From NCBI RefSeq assembly GCF_009650995.1, contig NZ_WHVV01000011.1, positions 52,638-116,637 of the forward strand: a stretch of 64,000 bases of DNA, written 5' to 3'. The notes beneath the pieces are model-generated. The model searched no databases. It was not told where the DNA came from and saw only the letters and a program-made list of their open reading frames with translations. Made by a program: the position numbers and the translations under genes. Shown here piece by piece: positions 1-7,607 of this stretch. Each line of letters starts with the position of its first letter. The first letter of the stretch is position 1. This stretch comes from Sporosarcina cascadiensis (lineage in GTDB: Bacteria; Bacillota; Bacilli; Bacillales_A; Planococcaceae).

Positions 1-1479
1 CTTTTCTAGATGATCTGTACAGTAGCCGTGAATAGGACGAGTCCATCCTTCCCGAAATATGGTTCCATTTAGATCGTTTTGAATGATATCTTCAAGCGCT
101 CTGAATTCTGCACCTTGAATGGCTGCTCCGCCTTTTGTCGTATTCCACACTTTAACTTGTGGATGACTTGAGATGTACATTTCCAATTGTTGACGCATTC
201 GATTAAACCCATCTGTTGTTTTAACCTCATTGCCATATACGTCTTTAATTGAGTTTGCCAAACCCAACTTTTCTTCACTTACTGTTTGGCTGCCTGTACC
301 ATAGTCAATGCCTTTAGCGTAATGTTGATTAGCAATATACGCAAGGTTTTGCCCGACCAATATGATGTGACTGACACCAAGCTTTGCAAGCAATTGGAAG
401 GTGACAACCGCAATGGATGGAGCGTCATTTACGAAGTTCAATTGTATCTTCTCTGAAAATTCTATAAACGCCGGTGAAACCGTATCTTGGCTCACAATCA
501 TATGTAATAACTCACCAGGGTAGCTTTCCAGTGTTTCAAAGCCGACACTGCTTCCAAATACTAGAGGAATTTCTTTTATTTCTTTATCTTTAATGATTTG
601 TATCACTCGATAGTTAATATCTTGCGGGTCATACGTACAAGCCGCATCCGGATAAATCCCTTGCTCAATCAGCGCATTAATCGCAGATCCAACCGAAAAG
701 ATATAAGCTAAACCATGTTCTTTAATATACCGCAGATTCTCAAACTCTTCATTCAGAGAAGGCCCGGCAGCAACAATGATTGCAGGCTTCCCCTCAAAAG
801 CACTCTGATTAATGTCATGCAAGATATTCGGCGTTTGCAAAACAGTCGGGAAGTTTTTTATGGAGTTAATGGTCCATCGCTTTTGAAAAGCGATATTTGT
901 CGCAAGAGCACTGTGTCTATCTTTCACTGAATTAAGTGCTTTTTGAAAGATGATTTGGATTTGCTCTCCATAAATCTTTTCATAGACAGGCAGTGTAATA
1001 ATCTTTATGACATTATTAGAGGCTGCCAAAAGTTGCTGGACCTCTGCCATTACAGTTTCTTCTTCAGTTCCAGTGAAAATCTTTTCTAAATGCCGAATGG
1101 GCAGGTCGTTGAGACGAAAGTTCGATAAATACATATGCAGTACTTCTTCATTTGGTTCATATATAGAAAACTTCGCATCAGGGTGCTTTTCCATAAACGC
1201 TTGGATATGCGCGCCAGTGCCGATGCCTGCAAAGAGTACATGTTTACTGACTTCCCCATCAAATTTTCCGGCAAACCGCTGCGCTTCTTTCTGCGGATCG
1301 TATTTGCTTTGCAAGTAGAGAGGCTTGCCGTCATGCAGTACTTTCATTGTGAGTGCCCCTGTTTTTGCTGTTTCAGAGAACACCGTCCCGCTCGCTGGCT
1401 GGTCATCCCACTTAGAAAGGTGCTGCAATAGTTCCCGGTCTTTTAAACGCAACACATTGCGATTATCAATTAAGATCAT
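1..1479 (-). CDS. Motility accessory factor (Maf/DUF115) glycosyltransferase-like protein, 3' end outside window
   Basis: Open for 493 codons from ATG 1479 to the left edge, so the C-terminus is missing. The middle of the protein (near 721-780) reads IIVAAGPSLNEEFENL, the signature of the DUF115/Maf family, whose members transfer nonulosonic acids such as pseudaminic acid to flagellin. An N-terminal stretch around FAGIGTGAHIQAFMEKHPDA is also typical. The start overlaps the end of the upstream 199-residue gene by 14 nt, implying translational coupling. It lies downstream of hag on the same strand, as maf genes commonly do, so a role in flagellin glycosylation is inferred. Family call is secure; donor sugar cannot be told. 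Confidence 0.88.
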   Translation of the reverse strand, partial: MILIDNRNVLRLKDRELLQHLSKWDDQPASGTVFSETAKTGALTMKVLHDGKPLYLQSKYDPQKEAQRFAGKFDGEVSKHVLFAGIGTGAHIQAFMEKHPDAKFSIYEPNEEVLHMYLSNFRLNDLPIRHLEKIFTGTEEETVMAEVQQLLAASNNVIKIITLPVYEKIYGEQIQIIFQKALNSVKDRHSALATNIAFQKRWTINSIKNFPTVLQTPNILHDINQSAFEGKPAIIVAAGPSLNEEFENLRYIKEHGLAYIFSVGSAINALIEQGIYPDAACTYDPQDINYRVIQIIKDKEIKEIPLVFGSSVGFETLESYPGELLHMIVSQDTVSPAFIEFSEKIQLNFVNDAPSIAVVTFQLLAKLGVSHIILVGQNLAYIANQHYAKGIDYGTGSQTVSEEKLGLANSIKDVYGNEVKTTDGFNRMRQQLEMYISSHPQVKVWNTTKGGAAIQGAEFRALEDIIQNDLNGTIFREGWTRPIHGYCTDHLEK

Positions 1480-2065
1480 GGCGCAAACCCTCATTGTCCA
1501 TAGTCAACTGTATTTCCTTTTCTAATTCTTCAAAGTTCGGCAGCAGTTCATATTGAATGATGTCCCCAATCAATACATTATCTTCATTCTCTATGGCTTC
1601 CGCCAAACTCTGAATATCTTCCTGCATTTTTTCGGAAATAGTAAGATATCCTTGCCAATTCGACGGCACTGCCAAACTTTTTCCGATAGTCATTAGCATT
1701 TCATTGATCCATTGAAGACCGCCAAGCAGCTGATCAAGAGTCGTCCATGTGTCAGCCTTAGGATTGTCATAGAAAGCTTCCGCTAACGGAGCCAGTTCAG
1801 GGATTGCCCGCTGTGTATATTCTTCAGCAGAAAGAAGTAGATCATTTACGAATTCCTTAACTGTTTTAACAATAATTTCCAACTTTTCAATTTTTTCAGC
1901 GTATTCATTCAAATAATTTTCATGATCTTCATACACTTCTATCCCGTCTGCGATAAAATGGCTCAAATAATAATCCTTAGCTAGTATGTTGTTAATTTGT
2001 TCAATAATATGATCAGCAGTTGCATTGTCGAGAGTGGTCGTCTGCTGTTGAAAAATCAGTTCCAC
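1466..2065 (-). CDS. Conserved hypothetical protein, operon partner of maf
   Basis: 199 residues with a GTG start preceded by a GGAGG-type ribosome site. It is acidic, largely helical, without signal peptide, membrane segment or a motif I recognise. It overlaps the Maf gene by 14 nt, and a perfect sigma-D-like -10 (GCCGATAT) lies about 60 nt upstream, so it belongs to the late flagellar regulon. A flagellin-binding or glycosylation-accessory role would fit the context but is inference only. Confidence 0.7.
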   Translation of the reverse strand: MELIFQQQTTTLDNATADHIIEQINNILAKDYYLSHFIADGIEVYEDHENYLNEYAEKIEKLEIIVKTVKEFVNDLLLSAEEYTQRAIPELAPLAEAFYDNPKADTWTTLDQLLGGLQWINEMLMTIGKSLAVPSNWQGYLTISEKMQEDIQSLAEAIENEDNVLIGDIIQYELLPNFEELEKEIQLTMDNEGLRHDLN

Positions 2066-2120
2066 GGAGAACGCCTCCAGTTGATAGTTTTATGTAAAGT
2101 GTAACATATTTATATAGTTT

Positions 2121-2147
2121 ATATCGGCTGAAAATCAGTATTTTGAA
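2121..2147 (-). promoter_or_regulatory. Candidate sigma-D promoter for the maf operon
   Basis: On the minus strand GCCGATAT (complement of 2121-2128) matches the sigma-D -10 consensus exactly. The -35 region about 15 nt upstream reads TTCAAA, a weak match to TAAA. Position and gene content agree with late flagellar control. Confidence 0.5.
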
Positions 2148-2245
2148 GGGAGAGTGCTTTGAAGACGTTATTGCAAGCTGTATGAAGGGAATACCCGATT
2201 CGGCACGGTAACCAGATATCCTTATATCAATTGATCAGATTATGA

Positions 2246-2251
2246 TATAAT
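2246..2251 (+). promoter_or_regulatory. Probable -10 element of the endonuclease pseudogene promoter
   Basis: TATAAT at 2246-2251 lies about 55 nt upstream of the ATG at 2307; the -35 (around 2222-2228, TTATAT) is weak. A strong ribosome site (GAAGGAGGA) precedes the ATG. Confidence 0.4.
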
Positions 2252-2306
2252 AGAAACATACGTTCTAAAAAAATAATACTTAAATCTGAGAAGGAGGATT
2301 TTCACT

Positions 2307-3352
2307 ATGCCAAGTGATCATACCATTTCCTATATCAAACAACACTTTCCCACTAGTCCAACAAATGTTGTGGCTAAAGCAGTCAATCTCTCCATCAGCC
2401 AAGTTCGTACTCTGGCGAAAAAACATAACATCAAGAAATGTGGATTGTATAAAGAAGGATTGAAACGTCAGCTTGTAACTGACAGAGGCAAATGGTTTGA
2501 AAATAGCATCTCTCCATTTGAACTATCGCACTATCAAGAGCAGCTTTTGTTCGGAAGTTTACTCGGTGATGGTTATATAAGCACCGGAGCTGCACGGAGT
2601 GTAAACTGTTATTATCAAGAACATTTCGGAGACGGTCAGCGAGGATATCGTGAATGGAAATTAACACAGCTGCATGATCTGCCATTTACCATTAACGGAA
2701 ATTATCTGCGTTCAGCGAGCTATCCGTATTTCAAGCAGCTACGTGAAATTTTGTATCGAGGAGGCCCCAAGACATTGGATAAGGCATTCCTTGACCGGTG
2801 TACACACCCCGTTTTTCTGGCAGTGCTTTATCTGGATGACGGTAGCCTGTCGGTTTCTTTCCGCTTCAATGCACGCAATCAGTCTGTTTACTGCATGCCA
2901 AGTATTATGCGTATACACTGAATTTCACACAGCAGGAAAATCAGTTGCTGGCGGATCATCTGAATAAAACATTTGGGACCAGCTTTGTATTGTCGGGTCA
3001 TCCGGATGGTCATCAAAGTTTATTGAAGCTGAATAAGGAACAGGAAGTACGACACCTGTTGAATATGATTGGTCCATATGTGAAAGAAATTGACTGCATG
3101 AGATACAAAACTGACGTAGAAGAAAATATTTCGTTAAAAACAGAGTCATTACAGGAGAAATACGGGAAGAATATAAAAATTGTTATCAGTTCATCTGAAA
3201 GAGTTAAGGCGTATACACAGGAGGAAATCGAGCGGATAGTTATTTTAAAGAAAGCAAAAGTTGCCATCCAGGTGATTGCAAATGAATTAGGTAGGTCTTA
3301 TTGGTCGGTTGTGTATAAACTGAAAGAATTGAGGAAGAAAGGAAATTTGTAA
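2307..3352 (+). pseudogene. Frameshifted LAGLIDADG-type DNA endonuclease with flanking helix-turn-helix regions
   Basis: The first frame (2307-2921) encodes an N-terminal HTH-like segment (residues 5-45), then the two LAGLIDADG helices: LLFGSLLGDGYIS near residue 90 and FLAVLYLDDGSLS near residue 172. It stops at 2919-2921. The C-terminal part continues in another frame to 3352 (YYAYTLNFTQQENQLLADHL and onward) and ends in a second HTH-like region (ERIVILKKAKVAIQVIANEL). The junction near 2893-2903 is explained by loss of one A in a CCAAG run, which would restore a protein of about 348 residues. Such endonucleases mobilise introns or themselves. A group I intron lies about 2 kb away on the other strand, but a link is only inference. 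A sequencing error is possible. Confidence 0.8.
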
Positions 3353-3362
3353 AAGGGTCTAA

Positions 3363-3595
3363 TGTGTAATTTGACAAATATCCTTCAAGTGATAGAATTA
3401 CTTGTTCGTGTTCTTGCATACGCTGATTTAGTTCATCTCTTTTTCATCGGGTACTGCCAGGCTGCATACTCTGCAATTTTTACCCGGCGCAGCCTGTTTC
3501 TATTTCTGCCAGGATGTTGTCATGCTGCTTGACTGATTCTAATTGTTATTTCAGTAAATCAAGATTGGTTTCTGGCTGTTCATTGGACGTAAGAT
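3363..3595 (-). pseudogene. Degenerate coding remnant (coiled-coil segment)
   Basis: In one minus-strand frame this stretch reads like eroded protein: NEQPETNLDLLK, stop, QLESVKQHDNILAEIE, two stops, then KRDELNQRMQEHEQVILSLE. The last part resembles the coiled-coil tail of phage-type MerR-like proteins, but the assignment is weak. Three in-frame stops mean it is not expressed as one protein. It sits between two other broken genes. Confidence 0.35.
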
Positions 3596-3634
3596 GTCAT
3601 CCTTTAAATATTTCCGTTCTATCCACCAGTAAAT

Positions 3635-4472
3635 TTAAAATTGGAATCGTATAAAATCGTTCTCTTCATATTTCGAATTTATAATAGAATCTACTAAACG
3701 CTTCGAAGTGTATGTCAATAAAGGTATTTGCTCTGATATTCTTTTTACAGTTTCTAGTGTAGTATCTTCTCCACCATGAAAAATTTTATTACGACTTTCA
3801 TACATGGTGTCAATCCACTTTTCAGGTAAATCCCATGTGTCTATTTCACCAAAATAATCAATGAATGATTGGTAAATTCGATTGATTGTTCCTTTTTCAG
3901 TACGAGTAGTCTTAGTATGATAATGATTACTTAATATTTCTAGTACATTCCAATAAGCTAAGAACTGATCGAACGTATTTTGAGACTGATTCCCTTTTGA
4001 ATACCATCCAATAGCCCTTAGGAGTCTAGGTTCTTCTATTTCAAACTTTCTAGCCATATTAAAAGCTGCTTTGATTTCTTGGACAGTCAGTACTCTTCTC
4101 GTACTGCTGAATTTTTCTGTGTTGGATAATTTATTTCCCGTCAACTGAATAGATATGTTGTTTTTTAAAGATAGAATGTCTATCATCCTGCCAAAATAAA
4201 CATGAGCGACTATCTTAGCTGTTTCCAGGGATTCAGCTTTGGCAGTAATTGTAGCATCAAATCCAAGCCGTGAACTTGTCAATTTAATATCGCTATAAAA
4301 CTGATGTTTTTCAAAGCCTTTTTCCTGACTAAACTCCATATTCAATTTCAATATGACTGGTCCAATTACTTTGAAGTCAACTTCCCATATTAAATCTAAT
4401 TTGTAATACCTCTTCCCATTATCAAATAAAAGACACTTTATTATCCTATCTTTAAAATATTCCGAAAGACAT
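3635..4472 (-). pseudogene. HEPN-domain protein gene (ApeA-like), 5' end frameshifted
   Basis: The long open part (238 residues from TTG 4351) carries a C-terminal HEPN-like domain: FDQFLAYWNVLEILSNHY, then ESRNKIFHGG with the RxxxxH motif. Coding clearly extends upstream of 4351 without a start (CLLFDNGKRYYKLDLIW...), and an ATG at 4472, 8 nt after the preceding stop, opens MSFGIF before a stop. Removing one T from the TTTT run near 4453 joins both into a protein of about 279 residues. HEPN proteins are often RNases in toxin or phage-defence systems. Whether the truncated product is made is unknown. Confidence 0.65.
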
Positions 4473-4482
4473 TTTTAGGCTG

Positions 4483-5280
4483 TTATTCAATTGTAGCTTG
4501 AATCCTGTTTAATAATTTCTCATACAATTCATCTTCAGTTTCCCATATGATATGACTATATTGTCTAGTATCGAAATGTAAAGAATCAAGATGATCTTTT
4601 CGGTATGTCCATATCACAGGCTTTTTTAATCCCATAGCAAAGCCGGCCTCGAAGTAAACCCCTCCTCTGTGACCTGTAAAGTCAGCGACTAGAAATTTGC
4701 TCTTTTTTATTTCGGCTATAATCTCGTCATCGATTTTATTGTTATGCTCTTTTTGATCAATCCGGATTGCTGAATACCCTGTATCTTCTAATGCCCTCAT
4801 AATTCCCTTCTTCGCCGCTATATCCATTTGATCATCAAACCACATTGTAACAAATGCTTGTTTGGGGTTCGTATCCTTATCTTCTATTGCATTTACCTTA
4901 TTCCAACCACTAGGTGTTACAATAGCGTCTAATGGAAACCCCCTTGTCCCTTAACTCAAACTATGGTCTACTCTTTCACTTACAAGTGTTGGGAAAGAAC
5001 TGATTAACTCCCTTACAGAATAATAAGCATATTGGTTTCTAATAGAAGAATACTCTTCTAGATAGATTCCAATCTTTTTATGACCCGCTATTCTCTTTCC
5101 GAATAAAACTGACGCAATTTTACTTTTTTTGTGATTCATCTAAATATTTTAGAGCATTATCAGTGATACAAATATTTCCGCAATTATAACAATCTAATAT
5201 TTTGTAATCTAAATCATTTTTCTTTATGACCTGTTTGTTGTTTCTTATTTGCAGATCGGACAATAATTTTGCATGGTCAT
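4483..5280 (-). pseudogene. Zinc-ribbon / nucleoside 2-deoxyribosyltransferase-like defence-type protein, multiply disrupted
   Basis: The C-terminal 120 residues are well preserved (AFVTMWFDDQMD, EHNNKIDDEIIAEIKKSKF, VADFTGHRGGVYFEAGFA), typical of the deoxyribosyltransferase/TIR-like domain found in bacterial stress or defence proteins. Upstream, an ATG at 5280 with AAGGGAG site starts MTMQNYCPICK. A frameshift near 5250 leads into a second zinc pair (CYNCGNIC), another near 5110 into KIASVLFGKRIAGHKKIG, and TAA at 4951-4953 interrupts just before GTRGFPLDAIVTPSGW. Two CxxC pairs would make an N-terminal zinc ribbon. It is followed directly by the HEPN gene, so the two probably formed an operon. 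Confidence 0.65.
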
Positions 5281-5302
5281 TTCTCCCTTAATAATTTTAT
5301 AT

Positions 5303-5333
5303 TAAAAAACACGATCCGATAACTCGGATCGTG
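5303..5333 (-). terminator. Rho-independent terminator of the flagellin transcript
   Basis: A 10-bp stem (CACGATCCGA / TCGGATCGTG) with a 4-nt loop is followed on the minus strand by a T run. It lies 15 nt after the stop codon of the downstream flagellin C-terminal copy (5348), so the intron and both C-termini are on one transcript. Confidence 0.9.
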
Positions 5334-5347
5334 TCTGTTTAACCATA

Positions 5348-5392
5348 TTAACGTAACAACTGAAGTACGCCTTGTGGTTGTTGGTTGGCTTG
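5348..5392 (-). other. Second flagellin C-terminal coding end (3' exon or relic)
   Basis: Reads QANQQPQGVLQLLR then TAA, the textbook C-terminus of Bacillales flagellins. The intact upstream reading frame ends instead with QAQQSSQGVLQLLR at 5714. The two ends differ at nearly every synonymous position, so this is not a recent copy. It lies straight after the group I intron core and 15 nt before the terminator. It is either the 3' exon of hag or what remains of a second, intron-bearing flagellin gene. Confidence 0.85.
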
Positions 5393-5692
5393 CTTTGCCG
5401 CCATGTCTTTCGATCATGGAATAGACTATATCTTCACCCTCATGTTACAAGGGGCTGGGCACTTCGAATGTTAACTAGTAACACCCTACGGATTTCATCG
5501 TCGTAGCGGCTGCCTTAGACGGTATATCCTAGTCGTTGAACGTTCCCCACGGTTTTCCGACAGGGGCTTCGCTGCTGATTGTCCAATCTCTTCTTTTTCA
5601 GGCCTTCGCGTTTACCGTTTCCAGTTCCGCTGTGGCAGAAGAGCTCTCAGGAGGTTCCAGCAATTCACCCAGTGATGATCTTATCCGTTGCC
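5393..5692 (-). ncRNA. Group I self-splicing intron at the 3' end of hag (boundaries approximate)
   Basis: All four conserved core elements are present in order on the minus strand: P-like AATTGCTGGAAC (5665-5654), R-like GTTCAACGACTAG (5541-5529) and S-like AAGATATAGTC (5434-5424), with GACTA/TAGTC able to form P7; Q lies between P and R. A P9-like hairpin CCATG...CATGG covers 5419-5401. An 8-bp P1 candidate pairs TCTTATCT (5700-5693) with GGATAAGA (5686-5679) with a terminal U-G wobble, placing the 5' splice site after 5693. An alternative 5' site after 5759 would join MLA to QANQQPQ in frame but has only a bulged guide pairing. No ORF is encoded in the intron. Core call is strong; ends are inferred. 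Confidence 0.88.
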
Positions 5693-5713
5693 AGATAAGA
5701 CGCCCGTACAACA

Positions 5714-6568
5714 TTATCGAAGAAGTTGTAAAACTCCTTGCGACGACTGTTGTGCTTGAGCCAACATTGCTTGTGCTGCTTGAGTTAAGATGTTGTTCTT
5801 TGTGAAGTCCATCATCTCTTTCGCCATATCGACGTCTCTAATACGTGATTCTGCAGCTGTTAAGTTTTCAGACGAAGTACTTAGATTATTAATTGTATGC
5901 TCTAAACGGTTTTGTGTTGCTCCTAGATTAGAACGCTCTGCTGCAACATTCTTAATTGCAGTATCGAGAGTTGTAATAGCTGTATTTGCTGCGGTAGCTG
6001 AAGATACATCTAATCCTTTTCCTGTCTTACTGTCGCCTGATCCCACTTTTAATCCGCTTGCACTCATATCTTTAATATTTAAATGAATATTTTGTCCTGT
6101 ATTAGCACCGATATGGAAGTTTAGACCGCCTGCCCCTGATCCAGAAAGTGATCCATCAACTAGTTGCTTGCCATTAAACTGTGTAGTTTCAGAAATACGT
6201 GTAATTTCTTTAGAGAGCTGGTCAACTTCTTTTTGAATAGCTACTCTATCAGTATCATCGTCATTTGTATCGTTTGAAGATTGAACAGCTAATTCTCGCA
6301 TGCGCTGAAGAATATCATGTGTCTCATTTAATGCCCCTTCGGCAGTTTGAATCAATGAGATTGCATCCTGTGAGTTCTTTTGTGCCATATCTAATCCACG
6401 AATTTGTCCGCGCATTTTCTCAGAGATTGCAAGACCAGCTGCGTCGTCTCCTGCACGGTTAATTTTTAGTCCTGAAGATAGTTTCTCCAAATTTTTAGAC
6501 GCGTTTGTATTATTTGCTCCCAATTGACGGTGCGTGTTAAGTGCTGCGATATTGTGATTGATAATCAT
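5714..6568 (-). CDS. hag: Flagellin (major filament protein)
   Basis: 284 residues. The N-terminal D0/D1 half begins MIINHNIAALNTHRQLG and holds SSGLKINRAGDDAAGLAISEKMR; the C-terminal half holds ESRIRDVDMAKEMMDFTKNNIL and ends QAQQSSQGVLQLLR. The central variable domain is short. Start fixed by AAGGAGG 10 nt upstream; a sigma-D promoter and CsrA-type hairpin precede it. It closes the csrA-fliW-hag run as in B. subtilis. The unspliced transcript already encodes a full flagellin; use of the downstream C-terminal copy would replace the last 14 residues by QANQQPQGVLQLLR and also give 284 residues. Confidence 0.97.
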   Translation of the reverse strand: MIINHNIAALNTHRQLGANNTNASKNLEKLSSGLKINRAGDDAAGLAISEKMRGQIRGLDMAQKNSQDAISLIQTAEGALNETHDILQRMRELAVQSSNDTNDDDTDRVAIQKEVDQLSKEITRISETTQFNGKQLVDGSLSGSGAGGLNFHIGANTGQNIHLNIKDMSASGLKVGSGDSKTGKGLDVSSATAANTAITTLDTAIKNVAAERSNLGATQNRLEHTINNLSTSSENLTAAESRIRDVDMAKEMMDFTKNNILTQAAQAMLAQAQQSSQGVLQLLR

Positions 6569-6575
6569 TTTATTT

Positions 6576-6612
6576 TCCTCCTTGAGTGTTTGTTGGGTTC
6601 ACGTCCATGTGA
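6576..6612 (-). promoter_or_regulatory. CsrA-type binding sites in the hag leader, including the ribosome site
   Basis: In the hag leader a hairpin with stem TCAC/GTGA displays GGA in its loop (complement of 6599-6612, TCACATGGACGTGA). It matches the CsrA consensus core ACAnGGAnGT. The ribosome site AAGGAGG (6576-6582) gives a second GGA. Two such sites are how CsrA represses hag in B. subtilis, relieved by FliW. csrA and fliW are adjacent here, so the same loop is inferred. Confidence 0.75.
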
Positions 6613-6671
6613 CCCGTTTTTTTGGGCGGTTGATGGATCCGGCCGGTCTCTATCTCCCGCTTACATTACTA

Positions 6672-6698
6672 ATATCGGATAGGCGGATAGAGTGTTTA
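6672..6698 (-). promoter_or_regulatory. Sigma-D promoter of hag
   Basis: On the minus strand TAAA (6698-6695), 15 nt, then TCCGATAT (6679-6672), close to the sigma-D consensus TAAA-N15-GCCGATAT. It leaves a leader of roughly 100 nt containing the CsrA-type hairpin. Confidence 0.88.
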
Positions 6699-6798
6699 GT
6701 GTTTAATAGAATTTATTTTAGTTTGTTTTTAAATGTGTACGCGGTGTGGCGCTTGGTGGGTGGGTTGGAGATACCGATATCTGGTTAGACGACCGAAG

Positions 6799-6882
6799 GT
6801 TGCCAGGTCTTAGTTACCGGGATGCCAGATCCCGTCACCATTCGCTAAGGCTGTGCGAATGGTAGCAGGAGCCTGGCACCCT
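6799..6882. repeat. Intergenic palindromic repeat (GGTGCCTGG/ACCATTCGC type)
   Basis: Between csrA and hag. An inner perfect inverted repeat ACCATTCGC/GCGAATGGT is flanked by imperfect outer arms (GATGCCAG...CCTGGCACC). The same arrangement recurs at 8181-8241, so it is an interspersed element rather than a unique terminator. It may still form a hairpin at the end of the csrA message. The rest of 6569-6904 is the hag leader and promoter. Confidence 0.75.
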
Positions 6883-6904
6883 AGTGTGTGGGTATAGCTT
6901 TAGG

Positions 6905-7126
6905 TTAGTCTTTTTTGATTAGCTGTGAGAATAGGTTTGCGTCGAGTGTGATAGCTTCTGTGTTAGTTTCGCTGATCGACTGAACAAGCTCACCTCTCAG
7001 GATGTCGACGGATTTTGGTGCTTCGATACCGATCCGCACGGTGTCACCTTTAATTTCGAGTATGCGGATTTCGATGTTTTCTGCGATTTGAATAGTGTCG
7101 TTTGATTTGCGGGATAGAACGAGCAT
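6905..7126 (-). CDS. csrA: Translational regulator CsrA
   Basis: 73 residues beginning MLVLSRKSNDTIQIAENIEI, with the family core GIEAPKSVDILRGEL. CsrA dimers bind GGA motifs in mRNA leaders and block translation; here the hag leader carries a matching hairpin. The start codon is 1 nt beyond the fliW stop and its ribosome site overlaps the end of fliW, so CsrA and its antagonist are co-translated. Length is normal for Gram-positive CsrA. Confidence 0.97.
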   Translation of the reverse strand: MLVLSRKSNDTIQIAENIEIRILEIKGDTVRIGIEAPKSVDILRGELVQSISETNTEAITLDANLFSQLIKKD

Positions 7127-7127
7127 G

Positions 7128-7559
7128 CTAGTTCCCTCCTTTGCCGATTGGGTGTCTGACTTCGAAACGGTTTTCGTTGAGGATCATTTGCTTTGCTTTT
7201 TTGTTATGCAGTTGAAAGATGAGCGGCGCCTTCAGGTTGATGGTTGATTGTTCGAATGGCTGCTTCATTGACAGGATGCCGAGTACCATGACATCTTCGG
7301 GTTTCGTGATTATGAGTGAGTTGATGGTTGGTTCATCGATTTCGAAAGAGTAGTCGTCTGTCAGTGTGTATGGGTTAGCTACGATGAATGCTGTGTTAGC
7401 TTGTTTTGTTGATTGGAGTACTTGAAACGTATTATTGCCTTCGATTGGCAGTAAGGCGAATTCGATTTCTTCTTCGAATCCCGGGAGGCCTTTTGGGAAG
7501 TGCCAAGTTTCGGTTGGTTCTATTTGGATGTTGCCGTGAAATTTGGTTTGGATTTGCAT
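7128..7559 (-). CDS. fliW: Flagellar assembly factor FliW
   Basis: 143 residues, the usual length, with family features ETWHFPKGLPGFEEEIEFAL near the N-terminus and VMVLGILSMK in the middle. FliW binds either flagellin or CsrA; free FliW titrates CsrA and lets hag be translated. It lies between the DUF6470 gene and csrA as in B. subtilis, 1 nt from csrA. Confidence 0.97.
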   Translation of the reverse strand: MQIQTKFHGNIQIEPTETWHFPKGLPGFEEEIEFALLPIEGNNTFQVLQSTKQANTAFIVANPYTLTDDYSFEIDEPTINSLIITKPEDVMVLGILSMKQPFEQSTINLKAPLIFQLHNKKAKQMILNENRFEVRHPIGKGGN

Positions 7560-7607
7560 TGGGTTTGCTCCTTTTTTCGGGATACCAGGTCCCCTTGGTG
7601 TGTAATG

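Noticed and set aside
4951..5139. Separate 62-residue gene
   Set aside because: It is in the same frame as the 120-residue gene below it and continues one family alignment, so it is a piece of the same broken gene.
5679..5700. Reading the strong hairpin as P2 with P1 further upstream
   Set aside because: No guide sequence able to pair with the MLA codons lies between 5758 and 5701, while the hairpin itself has the required terminal U-G pair and directly precedes the P element.
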